From Candidatus Finniella inopinata (GTDB lineage Bacteria > Pseudomonadota > Alphaproteobacteria > Paracaedibacterales > CAIULA01), in NCBI RefSeq assembly GCF_004210305.1, contig NZ_SCFB01000002.1, forward strand, positions 62,001-126,000: DNA of 64,000 nucleotides, in the 5' to 3' direction. Under the pieces are notes generated by a model. The model made no database searches, was not told the DNA's origin, and saw only the letters and a program-made list of their open reading frames with translations. This document shows, piece after piece, positions 1 to 9,786 of the stretch; positions within the stretch are counted from its first letter, which is position 1; every line of letters begins with the position of its first letter. The position numbers and the translations under genes were made by a program.

Positions 1-1
1 G

Positions 2-2419
2 AAGATGGCGGCACGGCTCCATCAACCCCACGACAACACCATCTTCTTGACCCAAGAGGGGCAAGTTCGGCAGAAATTAGCTAGTAAGCAGTTTGAAAGA
101 TCCTTCCCCGATCTTTTTGAGACTTTATGTCAGTTTGCAAAGTCGGTTTATCAGGTTGACCAATATGCCAAAACACAACACACCATTGAAATAACCCTGG
201 CGTTTTGCCAAGTTGCCCAAGCCATTTTTGAAGCTTACCAGGCGGATAAACACCGCCAAGGCCTGCTTGATTTCGAGGACCTTATTGCCCTGACGCTTCG
301 CCTTTTACAAAAACCAGGTATCTCTGACTGGGTTTTTTATAAATTAGACGGTGGATTTGATCACATCTTGGTGGACGAGGCTCAAGATACAAGCCCAACC
401 CAATGGCAAATTTTGCAACAGCTGATATTGGCACTGCTGACCCCTGATGTCCTGCAACGAACGTTATTCGTGGTGGGTGATATCAAACAATCGATTTACA
501 GCTTTCAAGGCGCCAAGCCATCCATTTTTAATAAGTTGCGACCGGAATTCAAAGCTTATTTGACCAGCCAGGAAAGGCGCTGGCACGATATATCTTTGGA
601 TGTTTCGTTTCGAACCACGCCCGCTGTCTTAGCCATCATTGATGAAATTTTCAAAAAAAATCCCGATGGGGTTCAATTCTTAAAAGAAGAAATCAGGCAT
701 GTTAGTCATCGACGGGATGCCCCAGGTCTGGTGGAGCTTTGGCCCCTTATTCAGGTGGATGATGATGTTGAAGAGACGATCTGGCCCCTGCCTCTTGACC
801 AAAGACCTATGATTTCTGGCGGCGCCCAATTGGCCGATCAAATCGCCACTAAAATTGACACCCTGTTGAAAAGCCAGATTATTTTACCCAGCACTCAAAA
901 GCCTGTGCAACCTGAGGATATTCTGATTTTGTCCAGACGGAGGGGACCTTGGATTCCGTTGCTGTTACAGCAGCTTAAAAAACGCCATATACCCGTGGCT
1001 GGCGTCGATCGCCTTCGTCTAAAGGATCACATTGCGGTTCTGGATTTATTGGCGTTGGGGCGATTTTTATGCCTTCCTCAGGATGATTACAGCCTGGCCT
1101 GCGTTCTAAAAAGTCCGCTAATCAATAACGGCTATGGCCTTTCGGAAGATCAGCTGTTCATCTGGTGCCACACCCGCGATGGTAGCCTGTGGCAGTCTTT
1201 ATTGAATCATCAAGGGGACGACCCAGCATATCAACAAGCCGTTTCTTTTTTGAAAAAGCACCTCGGGCGCGTTGATTTTGATGACCCGTTCGTTTTATTC
1301 CACGACATTCTAAGAGAAACAGAGGGCGCCTTTACAGCCCGCTTAGGCCCCGAATGCCAGGAAATTCTGTCAGAATTTTTGCAACAAGCCCTTGATTACC
1401 AACACAGTCACGCCGCGAGTGTGCAAGATTTTATTGATTTTATGGATGCCCAAGAAACCGACATTAAACGCAGCATCTCGTCAGAGGCGAATCAAGTCCG
1501 GCTTATGACCATTCATGGGGCCAAAGGATTGCAGGCGCCCGTGGTTATTTTGGCCGACAGCGGAGACCACCCCACCCTTCAAAAAGATCTGTTTATTTGG
1601 GACGAAGACGAAGTGCCTTTGTTCCTTGTGAAGCCAACCCAAAAACAGCAATCAGAAATCATCGCGCATCTTAAAAGCAAAAGCCTGGATCAGGCCATGC
1701 AGGAACAACGGCGTCTTTTGTATGTGGCCATGACGCGGTCTCAAGATCAGCTGTATATTGCTGGTATGGCAAAGAAGGCAAAGGCTGGTGAATGGTATGA
1801 CCTGCTCAACGAAGTGTTGGAGGATGTGGGTCAGAAAACGTCTGAAGACGGTTGGATTTTCCAACCGACGCCTTTTCAAAAAGCAATGGCCCTATTTCCT
1901 TCACAAGGTAAAATTGAGGCGCCCGCATGGTTTCGCGAACAACCTGATCAAGCTTTATGGTTGAATAAAACCAAAGAATCACCAAAAGAGATGGCCTCTG
2001 ATCAACAAACCCGGGGCATTTTAATGCATCGTTTGTTAGAGGTCGGAACGCCCACGACCGATATCACGGATTGGTGCCAGCGCCATGATCCGATGGGTCT
2101 GATCACACCGCAAGATCAAGAAAACCTTCTGAAAATTTTAACACATCCCGACTATCACCTGTTTTTCGGACCCCAATCAGTGGCCGAGGTTGACGTGAAG
2201 TCGGGCAGTTTTATGGGTCGCATCGATCGTCTTGTAGTCACCGACACCACGGTTTTTATTTTGGATTATAAGACAGGGGCGATTTCATCCACCATGCCCC
2301 CGGCTTACAAACAACAACTCGGCGACTATGCTAATGCGATGCAGAAACTGTACCCCCATCATGCTGTGCGCACCTTTTTACTGTGGACAGATGGGCCAGA
2401 ACTTGTGGAGATTCTATAG
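2..2419 (+). CDS. addA: Double-strand break repair helicase-nuclease AddA, 3' part
   Basis: The frame is open from base 2, so the gene starts upstream of the window; about 805 C-terminal residues are seen of a family that is usually 1100-1200. UvrD-type motifs appear in order: motif II DEAQDT near visible residue 125, motif III VGDIKQSIYSFQG near 158, an SFRTTP block near 202, motif V MTIHGAKG near 502 and motif VI YVAMTRS near 573. The C-terminal PD-(D/E)XK nuclease follows, with GRIDR near 738 and DYKTG near 754. AddA works with AddB to resect double-strand ends for RecA, which is also encoded here at 36.8 kb. addB is usually next to addA; it is not downstream, so it is expected upstream of the window. 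The stop overlaps the convergent gene by 6 bp. Confidence 0.93.
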   Translation, partial: KMAARLHQPHDNTIFLTQEGQVRQKLASKQFERSFPDLFETLCQFAKSVYQVDQYAKTQHTIEITLAFCQVAQAIFEAYQADKHRQGLLDFEDLIALTLRLLQKPGISDWVFYKLDGGFDHILVDEAQDTSPTQWQILQQLILALLTPDVLQRTLFVVGDIKQSIYSFQGAKPSIFNKLRPEFKAYLTSQERRWHDISLDVSFRTTPAVLAIIDEIFKKNPDGVQFLKEEIRHVSHRRDAPGLVELWPLIQVDDDVEETIWPLPLDQRPMISGGAQLADQIATKIDTLLKSQIILPSTQKPVQPEDILILSRRRGPWIPLLLQQLKKRHIPVAGVDRLRLKDHIAVLDLLALGRFLCLPQDDYSLACVLKSPLINNGYGLSEDQLFIWCHTRDGSLWQSLLNHQGDDPAYQQAVSFLKKHLGRVDFDDPFVLFHDILRETEGAFTARLGPECQEILSEFLQQALDYQHSHAASVQDFIDFMDAQETDIKRSISSEANQVRLMTIHGAKGLQAPVVILADSGDHPTLQKDLFIWDEDEVPLFLVKPTQKQQSEIIAHLKSKSLDQAMQEQRRLLYVAMTRSQDQLYIAGMAKKAKAGEWYDLLNEVLEDVGQKTSEDGWIFQPTPFQKAMALFPSQGKIEAPAWFREQPDQALWLNKTKESPKEMASDQQTRGILMHRLLEVGTPTTDITDWCQRHDPMGLITPQDQENLLKILTHPDYHLFFGPQSVAEVDVKSGSFMGRIDRLVVTDTTVFILDYKTGAISSTMPPAYKQQLGDYANAMQKLYPHHAVRTFLLWTDGPELVEIL

Positions 2420-4390
2420 TTTCAACAGACCACGGAATTTTCTGTTAAATCTTGTCCTTTCTTGAGTTTCTTCTTCACTTGGTTCGTAGATGTCACTACC
2501 ATACTCTTCATCCTCGTCACTGTTATAGTCATAGCTGAGGTCCGAAAGCCGTTTTAGATGATTTAAATCAGAAAGCTTAATCAAGTGCAAAATAGTGGGA
2601 CTTAGCCATAGGGCTTCGATTGAAGCAGGGAAACTACCTACCATACCCTTAACAACTGTTGCTGACGTTTTGGTAAAGTGACTGACAGTATATTCTGCGT
2701 TGTTCTGGGAACTGCTTGATGACGAATTTAAAATTGGACTGATTTCTTTCAAGTACTGAAGGTCAAGTGTTTGAAGAACCGTAAGATGCGAAAAGCTTAC
2801 AGGCGGCTGCCCAAGTCTAGCGTTTCGAATTTTTAAATATTTAATTCCCGTTGGCAAATAAGGGACGTATTTGTTCAATTGAAGTGCAGAATTATTATTC
2901 GATGGGGAAAAATCTAGTATCTTTAGATTCACAAGGCGTTGTAGATCATTTGGGTCAATATCGTCCCCATCCACTTTTTCCATAGTAATTTCCACAATAC
3001 TGATGGGGAGATTTTTAAATATGTTTCCTACACCTTTGGTTTGGTCATGAAAACACAATTTTGTAAGCTGTGCGCAGCTGTTAAAAATAATTGAGCAACC
3101 ACCCATATAGCAATTAAAATCTAGGGTTTTAATTGTAGGGGCGACATAACACAAAATCTCATTAATAATGTGGGTTGGGGTTTTTTCCGGCAGAATAAGC
3201 TCTTCACATCCTGGAAATCGTTGGAACACAGAACAGGATAAATCTTCAGGTTGTGCTACTAAGCATAAATTTATATTTCTAATTATACGGAGACTAACCT
3301 TTGGATCTACGTGTTTCCAAAAATTATTAAAACAATCTGTATTACCACTTTCAAAAAAATCAAAATATTGAAGTGCTGAGAAGCGTCCCAACAAAGTCCA
3401 GTCTTTAAGTACCAATTGAGCAAGAATATTCCCGGGAAAAATAAAAGATGTGAGTTTTTTATCGGGGATGTAAGTCAAGATCGCCTTCGCCACTTCATAA
3501 TGAATTTGAAATATTCTAAGCGTTTCAATATTCTTAAAACGTGAGAAGAGAACCCCATCTTCTTCCCTAATATTAGCAATTGTTATATTTAAATCGGTAA
3601 TTGTATCTGGCAGCATCCACAGATTATCCTGTGTTATCGCTACGTCTAAAAGATTCGCTACTTTCAAACGATGAAAAAAAGGTAACGAGATTTCTATAGG
3701 AGGTACTATGCTCCCCGAACTGAGAGAACCTATCGAAAGCTTCTCTAAATCCTTGCTCAAATATCTCAGACCCAAGCTTAGCGTTTTCGGATCTAAAACA
3801 TTAATATCAATCTTTGTAAGATTTGAAAAATTACCCAGCAAGGAAAAATACTCAAGAATATGTAAGGTAAGCGCACATGAAGTGTCTAAATACCATTCTG
3901 CATTCCATCTAATACGCTTCACCCCAGTAAGAAAAGGGGATTGGGTTTTCAGGGATTGATTAATCAGATACTGAAAATCTTGTAGAATTGAGTTGTTAAT
4001 CACAAAATCTAAGTTCTCAAATGATGGACTTTGTAACAAACACCCACGGAATCGCTTGTCAGTGGCCAACCAATTCAAAAAGCTCGTTTTATCTAGAAAG
4101 TCTGCTATGTCACAAAGAAAGACATCTCTAAGCCTTGATAAGGGAGACACCGCAGAAGATGATGATGAAGAAGACGAACTCTCGAAACATTGGCGCTTGT
4201 CTACATCAGTGACATCAGAGGAATTTGAAGATGGAGATTCTTCGATCAAAGGGCGCTTCTTCCCAGAGATCGAGACAGTCGATTTTGCCTGGGGTTCCTG
4301 CTCTATCGCCATATTATTCGATGCAGCCTGCAGATTGCCTGCAAAGAAATAAATTAAAACTGTCCCCAGCACCAAAAATCTTTTACTCAT
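2414..4390 (-). CDS. Secreted leucine-rich protein with F-box-like segment (hypothetical effector)
   Basis: The 658-residue product opens with a Sec-type signal peptide (basic start, hydrophobic core, LQAAS around residue 24). A low-complexity linker follows, with an uninterrupted serine run near residues 71-79. Next comes an F-box-like stretch (about residues 84-115, beginning LSRLRDVFLCDIADFLD) and then several hundred residues of irregular leucine-rich repeats. The C-terminus is acidic and then basic. F-box plus LRR is a eukaryotic layout found in effectors of intracellular bacteria; here the F-box is judged by eye and is weak. Start is ATG at 4390. It sits alone between addA and the gap operon, with no recognisable partner. 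It could instead be a surface LRR adhesin. Confidence 0.7.
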   Translation of the reverse strand: MSKRFLVLGTVLIYFFAGNLQAASNNMAIEQEPQAKSTVSISGKKRPLIEESPSSNSSDVTDVDKRQCFESSSSSSSSSAVSPLSRLRDVFLCDIADFLDKTSFLNWLATDKRFRGCLLQSPSFENLDFVINNSILQDFQYLINQSLKTQSPFLTGVKRIRWNAEWYLDTSCALTLHILEYFSLLGNFSNLTKIDINVLDPKTLSLGLRYLSKDLEKLSIGSLSSGSIVPPIEISLPFFHRLKVANLLDVAITQDNLWMLPDTITDLNITIANIREEDGVLFSRFKNIETLRIFQIHYEVAKAILTYIPDKKLTSFIFPGNILAQLVLKDWTLLGRFSALQYFDFFESGNTDCFNNFWKHVDPKVSLRIIRNINLCLVAQPEDLSCSVFQRFPGCEELILPEKTPTHIINEILCYVAPTIKTLDFNCYMGGCSIIFNSCAQLTKLCFHDQTKGVGNIFKNLPISIVEITMEKVDGDDIDPNDLQRLVNLKILDFSPSNNNSALQLNKYVPYLPTGIKYLKIRNARLGQPPVSFSHLTVLQTLDLQYLKEISPILNSSSSSSQNNAEYTVSHFTKTSATVVKGMVGSFPASIEALWLSPTILHLIKLSDLNHLKRLSDLSYDYNSDEDEEYGSDIYEPSEEETQERTRFNRKFRGLLKL

Positions 4391-4461
4391 ACCCTATAAA
4401 ATTCTTATTAATCGTTATAAGGTTTTATTCATACAGAGGTTAAATTGTGTGCGCCAGCTTT

Positions 4462-5475
4462 TTATACAGAATCTAAATCTTTTATAACCAAAGCCACATC
4501 CAGCATGCGATTCGAAAAGCCCCATTCATTATCATACCATGACAGAACACGGCAGAACTTATCACCCACCACCTGGGTTTGATCCAGATCAACAATAGAA
4601 CTATGTGAGTCATGGTTGAAATCGCATGATACCAATGGCACGTCAACCACTGCCAAAATGCCTTTCAAAGGTCCCTGGGCAGCTTGTTTTAAAGCGTCGT
4701 TAATCGCCGTGGCAGTGGTTGGTTTAAGACTGTTAAATGTAAAATCAACTACAGATACATTAGCCGTGGGCACGCGAATGGATGTGCCATCCAGTTTCCC
4801 TTTTAAGTCAGGCAAAACCAACCCAACGGCTTTGGCAGCCCCTGTTGAGGTGGGGATCATAGACAAACCAGCTGCACGTGCGCGGCGCGGATCACTATGC
4901 AGGGTGTCAACGATGCGCTGGTCGCCGGTATAGGAATGAATGGTCGTCATATAGCCGCACTCAATCCCAACAGCCTGATGTAAGACAGACGCCAGCGGAG
5001 CCAGACAGTTGGTTGTGCAGGAGGCATTGGATAAAATCAGATGCTCTTTTTGAATCTGTTGGTGATTAACGCCGTAGACAACAGTGATATCGGCGCCTTC
5101 AGCCGGGGCTGAGATCAAGACCCGTTTGGCCCCTGCTGTTAAGTGTTTGGCCGCATCGTCGCGTTTTGTGAACCGGCCGGAACATTCAAAGACCAGGTCA
5201 ATGTTGTGCTGTGCCCAGGGCAGTTTTTCAGGGTTCGGTTCAGCCAACAAGTGTATGGGCCCAAAGCCTATATCCAGGGTCTGATCAGTAAGATGAATGG
5301 GTCTTGGAAAACGACCATGGACGGAGTCATATTGCAACAGGTGTGCATTGGCAGCCGCCGACCCCAAATCATTAATCGCAACAATCTGAATATCTTGGCG
5401 GTTTGATTCTGCTAACGCCCGTAAAACCATGCGCCCAATGCGCCCAAACCCGTTAATTGCAACTCTTATTGTCAT
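4462..5475 (-). CDS. gap: Glyceraldehyde-3-phosphate dehydrogenase
   Basis: The 337-residue product is of normal length. It has the Rossmann start NGFGRIGR (residues 8-15), the catalytic cysteine in SNASCTTNCLAP (Cys153), the partner histidine in TTIHSYTGD, and the C-terminal WYDNEWGFSNRM block. It oxidises glyceraldehyde 3-phosphate to 1,3-bisphosphoglycerate in glycolysis/gluconeogenesis. Its ATG overlaps the TGA of the upstream tkt gene as ATGA, so translation is probably coupled within a trx-tkt-gap operon. No pgk follows, although tkt-gap-pgk is a common alphaproteobacterial order. Confidence 0.97.
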   Translation of the reverse strand: MTIRVAINGFGRIGRMVLRALAESNRQDIQIVAINDLGSAAANAHLLQYDSVHGRFPRPIHLTDQTLDIGFGPIHLLAEPNPEKLPWAQHNIDLVFECSGRFTKRDDAAKHLTAGAKRVLISAPAEGADITVVYGVNHQQIQKEHLILSNASCTTNCLAPLASVLHQAVGIECGYMTTIHSYTGDQRIVDTLHSDPRRARAAGLSMIPTSTGAAKAVGLVLPDLKGKLDGTSIRVPTANVSVVDFTFNSLKPTTATAINDALKQAAQGPLKGILAVVDVPLVSCDFNHDSHSSIVDLDQTQVVGDKFCRVLSWYDNEWGFSNRMLDVALVIKDLDSV

Positions 5476-7451
5476 TTTTTTTCCTTTTCTAAAAGCTTCT
5501 CGTTAATCTTCTTTATCACTTGATCTACGGTTATGCCGAATTGTTCATACAGAACGCTGGCGGGGGCGGAGGCACCAAAACCATTCATGCCTATAAAAAT
5601 ATCATCGGATCTTAAATAGCTGGACCATCCAAAAGCGCTGGCGGCTTCTATACCGACGCGCAGGCCTTTCCCCAGAACTTGTTGGCGGTATTCCTTTGGC
5701 TGTTGGTCAAACAAACGCCAGCACGGCAGGGAAACGACATGACTTTGAATCCCTTGCGCTTCTAATTGTTGGTGAGCGTCAAGGGCGATCCCAAGCTCTG
5801 ACCCTGTGGCAATTAAAGTCACCTGGGATGCTGACGCATTCCCCCGAACCACGTACCCGCCTTTGGCGCATAAATTTTCAGAAGTATGGCTTAAGCGCGC
5901 CGGCGTAATTGCCTGACGACTCAGGGCCAAAACGGACGGGGTTTGCCGCTGTTCCAGGGCCAATTGCCAGCATTCAGCCACTTCTACCCCATCTGCCGGC
6001 CTGAAAACATTCACATTTGGAATGGCGCGCAAACTGGCCAGGTGTTCAATGGGTTGATGGGTCGGACCATCTTCACCCAAACCGATCGAATCATGGGTCA
6101 ACACATAGATAACGCCTTGCTGCATCAATGCCGACAGACGAAGGGCTGGGCGCAGATAATCACTGAACACCAAAAACGTTCCGCCATAGGGAATGAACCC
6201 GCAATACAGGGATAACCCGTTCATGGCGGCAGCCATACCATGTTCGCGAATACCGTAATTGACATAATTGCCACTGAAATCTTCGGCTGTAACTGCGTGG
6301 TGAGTTTTGGTCTTGGTATTGTTCGACCCGCTTAAATCCGCTGATCCGCCCACCAGGTTGGGAAGCTGTGGCACCAAGGTTTCCAAAACTGTTTGCGACA
6401 ATTGTCGGGTGGCCTGTTTTGGCTGCTCGTTTGCAAATTTCTCTTTTAGGGCATTAAGGGGTTGGTGCCAATCAGCACTTATCGCCTTCTTAAGCTTAGT
6501 TATTTGTTCAGGCGTCACCTGTTGATAACGATCTTGCCATTGCTGATAGGTTTGCTGATGACGCTGACCAATAGCCCGCCACTCAGCCAAAATATCCGCA
6601 GGGATTTCAAACGGAGGATTCGGCCAATTTAAAGCTTTTCGTGTAGCCTCGACTTCTGCCGCACCCAACGGACTGCCATGACTGGACGAGGTGCCGGCCT
6701 TAGTAGGCGCCCCCTTGGCGATGGTCGTTTTGCACGCAATCAGGGTTGGGCGATCATGGGTTTGAGCTTGGCTGATGGCATCTTGAATTTGTGCCGGATC
6801 ATGGCCATCAATGCGCATGGCCTTCCACCCACTGGCCTGGAAACGTTGCAGGGCATCGTCTGAGGTTGACAAGCTGGTTCTGCCATCGATGGTAATATCG
6901 TTATCGTCAAACAGTACAATCAACTTATGAAGCCGCAAATGCCCTGCCAACGAGATGGCTTCTTGACTGACGCCCTCCATCAAGTCCCCATCACTGGCAA
7001 TGACATAGGTAAAGTGGTTGATCAAATCGTCCCCAACGCGAGCGTTCATCAATCGTTCACCCACTGCCAACCCCACAGCCGTTGCCAGCCCCTGACCCAG
7101 CGGACCGGTCGTGGTTTCAATGCCTGGCATATGGCCATATTCAGGGTGCCCAGCCGTTAAACTGCCCCACTGGCGAAAAGACCTGATCTGATCCAATGTG
7201 CATTCAGGATGCCCTGTCAAATAAAGCAAACTGTACAACAGCATTGACCCATGACCCGCTGACAAGACAAATCGATCACGATTCGGCCAGTCCGCATCGG
7301 TTGGATTGAATCTCAGAAAGTCCTTAAACAAGACTGTGGCCACATCAGCCATGCCCATGGGCATACCTGGATGGCCCGACGCTGCCTTTTCAACAGCATC
7401 AAGGCTCAAGATACGAATGGCATTGGCTAAAGCGTTGTGAGAAATTGTCAT
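5472..7451 (-). CDS. tkt: Transketolase
   Basis: The 659-residue thiamine-diphosphate enzyme of the pentose phosphate pathway has the N-terminal SGHPGMPMGMAD block, the cofactor-binding region starting at SDGDLMEG, the DSIGLGEDGPTHQP pyrimidine-domain motif and the C-terminal transketolase fold. I start it at the ATG at 7451 (MTISHNALANAIR), because a longer reading from 7478 would run into the trx coding region, and family members begin close to LANAIR. The trx stop lies 5 bp upstream and gap overlaps the stop, so the three genes look like one operon. Confidence 0.96.
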   Translation of the reverse strand: MTISHNALANAIRILSLDAVEKAASGHPGMPMGMADVATVLFKDFLRFNPTDADWPNRDRFVLSAGHGSMLLYSLLYLTGHPECTLDQIRSFRQWGSLTAGHPEYGHMPGIETTTGPLGQGLATAVGLAVGERLMNARVGDDLINHFTYVIASDGDLMEGVSQEAISLAGHLRLHKLIVLFDDNDITIDGRTSLSTSDDALQRFQASGWKAMRIDGHDPAQIQDAISQAQTHDRPTLIACKTTIAKGAPTKAGTSSSHGSPLGAAEVEATRKALNWPNPPFEIPADILAEWRAIGQRHQQTYQQWQDRYQQVTPEQITKLKKAISADWHQPLNALKEKFANEQPKQATRQLSQTVLETLVPQLPNLVGGSADLSGSNNTKTKTHHAVTAEDFSGNYVNYGIREHGMAAAMNGLSLYCGFIPYGGTFLVFSDYLRPALRLSALMQQGVIYVLTHDSIGLGEDGPTHQPIEHLASLRAIPNVNVFRPADGVEVAECWQLALEQRQTPSVLALSRQAITPARLSHTSENLCAKGGYVVRGNASASQVTLIATGSELGIALDAHQQLEAQGIQSHVVSLPCWRLFDQQPKEYRQQVLGKGLRVGIEAASAFGWSSYLRSDDIFIGMNGFGASAPASVLYEQFGITVDQVIKKINEKLLEKEKK

Positions 7452-7456
7452 GGTGA

Positions 7457-7777
7457 TTAAATCGCCGAATCGATCCACTCAACAAGCTTGTTCTTGGGCA
7501 TGACGCCTGTTTTTTGGGCAACAACTTGACCATCTTTAAAGATAAGCAGAGTTGGAATACTGCGTACACCAAACGCGGCAGGCGTTGCAGAATTTTGATC
7601 AATATTTAATTTCACAATCTTTATTTTATCAACCAACCCCGGAGCAGCGTCTTCCAAAATGGGTAACATCATTTTACAAGGGCCGCACCATTCTGCCCAA
7701 AAATCAACCAAAACAGGGATGGATGATTGCAAGACGTCGTTTTGAAAGGTTGCGTCGGTTGTTTGTCCTAAAGCCAT
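7457..7777 (-). CDS. trxA: Thioredoxin
   Basis: The 106-residue thioredoxin has the redox motif WCGPC (Cys31 and Cys34), the cis-proline SIPTLLIF block and the usual length. It reduces disulfides in cytoplasmic proteins. The ATG at 7777 is preceded by an AGGA ribosome site about 11 bases away; the longer reading from 7816 would add 13 residues unlike the family. It is the first gene of the trx-tkt-gap operon. In many alphaproteobacteria trxA follows addA; here addA lies about 5 kb away, which fits a rearranged version of that neighbourhood. Confidence 0.95.
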   Translation of the reverse strand: MALGQTTDATFQNDVLQSSIPVLVDFWAEWCGPCKMMLPILEDAAPGLVDKIKIVKLNIDQNSATPAAFGVRSIPTLLIFKDGQVVAQKTGVMPKNKLVEWIDSAI

Positions 7778-7850
7778 AAAAAAAGTCCTTTTTAAATTTC
7801 TGTTGTACCTTCCCATTTTTCATTTCAAACGGTCAACGATATTTCTAACG

Positions 7851-8051
7851 GATTTGAATTGGGTACATACCCCATTCAAACCATTTCCCAGCTTTTTCTA
7901 TTTGATCTTTTTCCCATAAAAGGCGGCTCAAAAGCCTTAAATAGAATAGCTATTCGCAGCTTTCTCACCTTGTTTCTGGAAAAAACCTCTGCCATAAAAT
8001 TCCCGAAAAATGATTTGAATTGGGTAGAGCAAAAACCTCTGCTATAAAATT
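7851..8051. repeat. Palindromic MITE-like unit with inverted ends, copy A
   Basis: This fills most of the 315-bp gap between trx and the glycosyltransferase gene. GATTTGAATTGGGTA at 7851-7865 meets its near-complement (ending CCCATTCAAACC at 7882), and a second GATTTGAATTGGGTA lies at 8012-8026. The piece 7866-8026 is therefore an element with inverted ends. A 21-bp direct repeat with one mismatch flanks the right end (7981-8001 and 8031-8051). A 66-bp relative is at 41725-41790. No protein is encoded in it. Confidence 0.65.
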
Positions 8052-8092
8052 TCAAGAGATTATCTGAAAACGATGCACGTTAAAAACAAAGT

Positions 8093-9754
8093 ATGACGCC
8101 CTTACCCCCTTCCAACCCTTCCAAGAAACTTTCCATCGACTGTTTGTTCGTTGCATTCATATGCTTCGTGCTGTTCAGCCTTCAATTAGGCAATCGTCCG
8201 TTTGCGACCCCTGACGAAGGACGGTATGTAGAGATTCCCCGTGAAATGGTGGCAACCGGCGACTGGGTTACGCCCCGATTGAATGGCGTGAAATATTTTG
8301 AAAAACCCCCTTTTCTTTATTGGTTACAAGCCTGCAGTTTTAAAGTCTTTGGTCTCAACGAATTTGGCATGCGCCTGTGGATTGTATTATTTGCCACCCT
8401 GGGATGCGTTGCAACCTACGCCTTTGGCCGATCCATTTTTGACCGCACCACGGGCTTAATGGCCGCAGGTATTTTGGCAACGACAGCTCTTTATTTCAGC
8501 CTGGCCCGGTTAATTATTCTTGATATGGTAGTCAGCACTTGGGTCACGCTGGCCCTTTTTTGTTTTTATCAGGCTTTATCGAAACCAGCATCCCAGAACC
8601 GTCGCCTTTGGTTTTATGGGTTTAGTGCAGCTTGCGCGTTCGGAGTTTTGACCAAAGGGATTATGGCCCTGGCTGTACCAGGCCCCTTAATTGTTTTGTG
8701 GCTGACTTATACACGCCAATGGCGTCTTGTGCTGCCCCTTTACTTCGTTGGGTCCTGTGTCGTGTTCCTAGCTATAACGGCTCCTTGGCACATTCTGGTT
8801 AGTTTAAAGAATCCAGAGTTTGCCTATAAGTATTTTATTGTGGAGCACTTCCTGCGGTATACCACCTCCATTCACGCTCGCTACAAGCCTGTCTGGTTTT
8901 TCCTTCCCATTACGTTGGTTGGTCTGTTGCCTTGGACAACTTTTTTGTATGACGCCTGGAAAACGTTTTGGGGTCGAAGGACCTCCCCTTTGTACAGCTA
9001 CTTATGGATGTGGATCGGCTGGGTTTTGTTATTCTTTTCCGTTTCCAATTCCAAACTCATCCCTTATATTTTGCCCATTTTTCCACCCCTGGCCCTTTTG
9101 GTAGCTCACAGTCTGCGTGAAGCCTGTCAAAATCGCTCACACATGGTTTTTTATCGGCACAGTTTTGTGATGATCATTCTGGGGATGTTAGGCTTCATAG
9201 TGCCTAATGCTTTGCCTGAGGTTCTAGACGAAAAAATAGGCCTGATACCGTATATTTATGGCTTAAGCGGCCTGTTTCTGGCCCATGGCTTTTCGGTTGT
9301 TATTTGCTTAAAACGCGACTCAATCACAAGCGCCTTGTCAAGCATTGGTGTAACGGCCGTGATTATGACAGTTATTTTAGGGGCTGCAGCCCCCCATGTG
9401 CAAAGGCCGTCTCTTAAAGGGCTTGTAAATATCATTTTAAAAGAACAAAAACCAGGCGAACCGATCGTTAGTTTTCTAACCTATTACCAAGATTTACCTT
9501 TATACAGCCAACAACGGGTCATGGTTGTGGGGGCAAAAGGCGAGTTGGATTTTGGAACGACTGTTGAAGACACAACGGAATGGATCGTCACCGAAGAAGC
9601 CTTTTTACAAAAATGGCAAGCGGCCCAAAGGGGAGGCCATAAGATTTGGGCGGTAGGTCGCCTGCATGATGTGGAAGTATTTCAACGAAAAAACACCGGC
9701 TTTCATTTCGGCATTACTAGCATTGACGGACCAAATGTTTTATTTCATAATTAA
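8093..9754 (+). CDS. ArnT-like membrane glycosyltransferase (GT83/PMT family)
   Basis: The 553-residue integral membrane protein has about eleven hydrophobic segments. The first periplasmic loop carries the family signature DEGRYVEIPREM and GVKYFEKPP. ArnT-type enzymes move a sugar (aminoarabinose in the best-known case) from undecaprenyl phosphate onto lipid A at the outer face of the inner membrane. The exact sugar here cannot be read from sequence, so I give no symbol. No arn biosynthesis genes are nearby; other envelope genes in the window are waaA and gmhA. A MITE-like repeat ends about 40 bp upstream, so the repeat may hold or modify the promoter. Confidence 0.85.
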   Translation: MTPLPPSNPSKKLSIDCLFVAFICFVLFSLQLGNRPFATPDEGRYVEIPREMVATGDWVTPRLNGVKYFEKPPFLYWLQACSFKVFGLNEFGMRLWIVLFATLGCVATYAFGRSIFDRTTGLMAAGILATTALYFSLARLIILDMVVSTWVTLALFCFYQALSKPASQNRRLWFYGFSAACAFGVLTKGIMALAVPGPLIVLWLTYTRQWRLVLPLYFVGSCVVFLAITAPWHILVSLKNPEFAYKYFIVEHFLRYTTSIHARYKPVWFFLPITLVGLLPWTTFLYDAWKTFWGRRTSPLYSYLWMWIGWVLLFFSVSNSKLIPYILPIFPPLALLVAHSLREACQNRSHMVFYRHSFVMIILGMLGFIVPNALPEVLDEKIGLIPYIYGLSGLFLAHGFSVVICLKRDSITSALSSIGVTAVIMTVILGAAAPHVQRPSLKGLVNIILKEQKPGEPIVSFLTYYQDLPLYSQQRVMVVGAKGELDFGTTVEDTTEWIVTEEAFLQKWQAAQRGGHKIWAVGRLHDVEVFQRKNTGFHFGITSIDGPNVLFHN

Positions 9755-9786
9755 TACACTGGTCAGAAAGAAATAAGAGTAAAAGT

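Noticed and set aside
3993..4352. Plus-strand frame antisense to the LRR protein gene
   Set aside because: It mirrors the acidic and serine-run codons of the minus-strand gene and has no ribosome site or family.
7266..7478. Longer transketolase start at 7478
   Set aside because: It would overlap the trx 3' end and add nine residues unlike the family; the ATG at 7451 fits the alignment block LANAIR.
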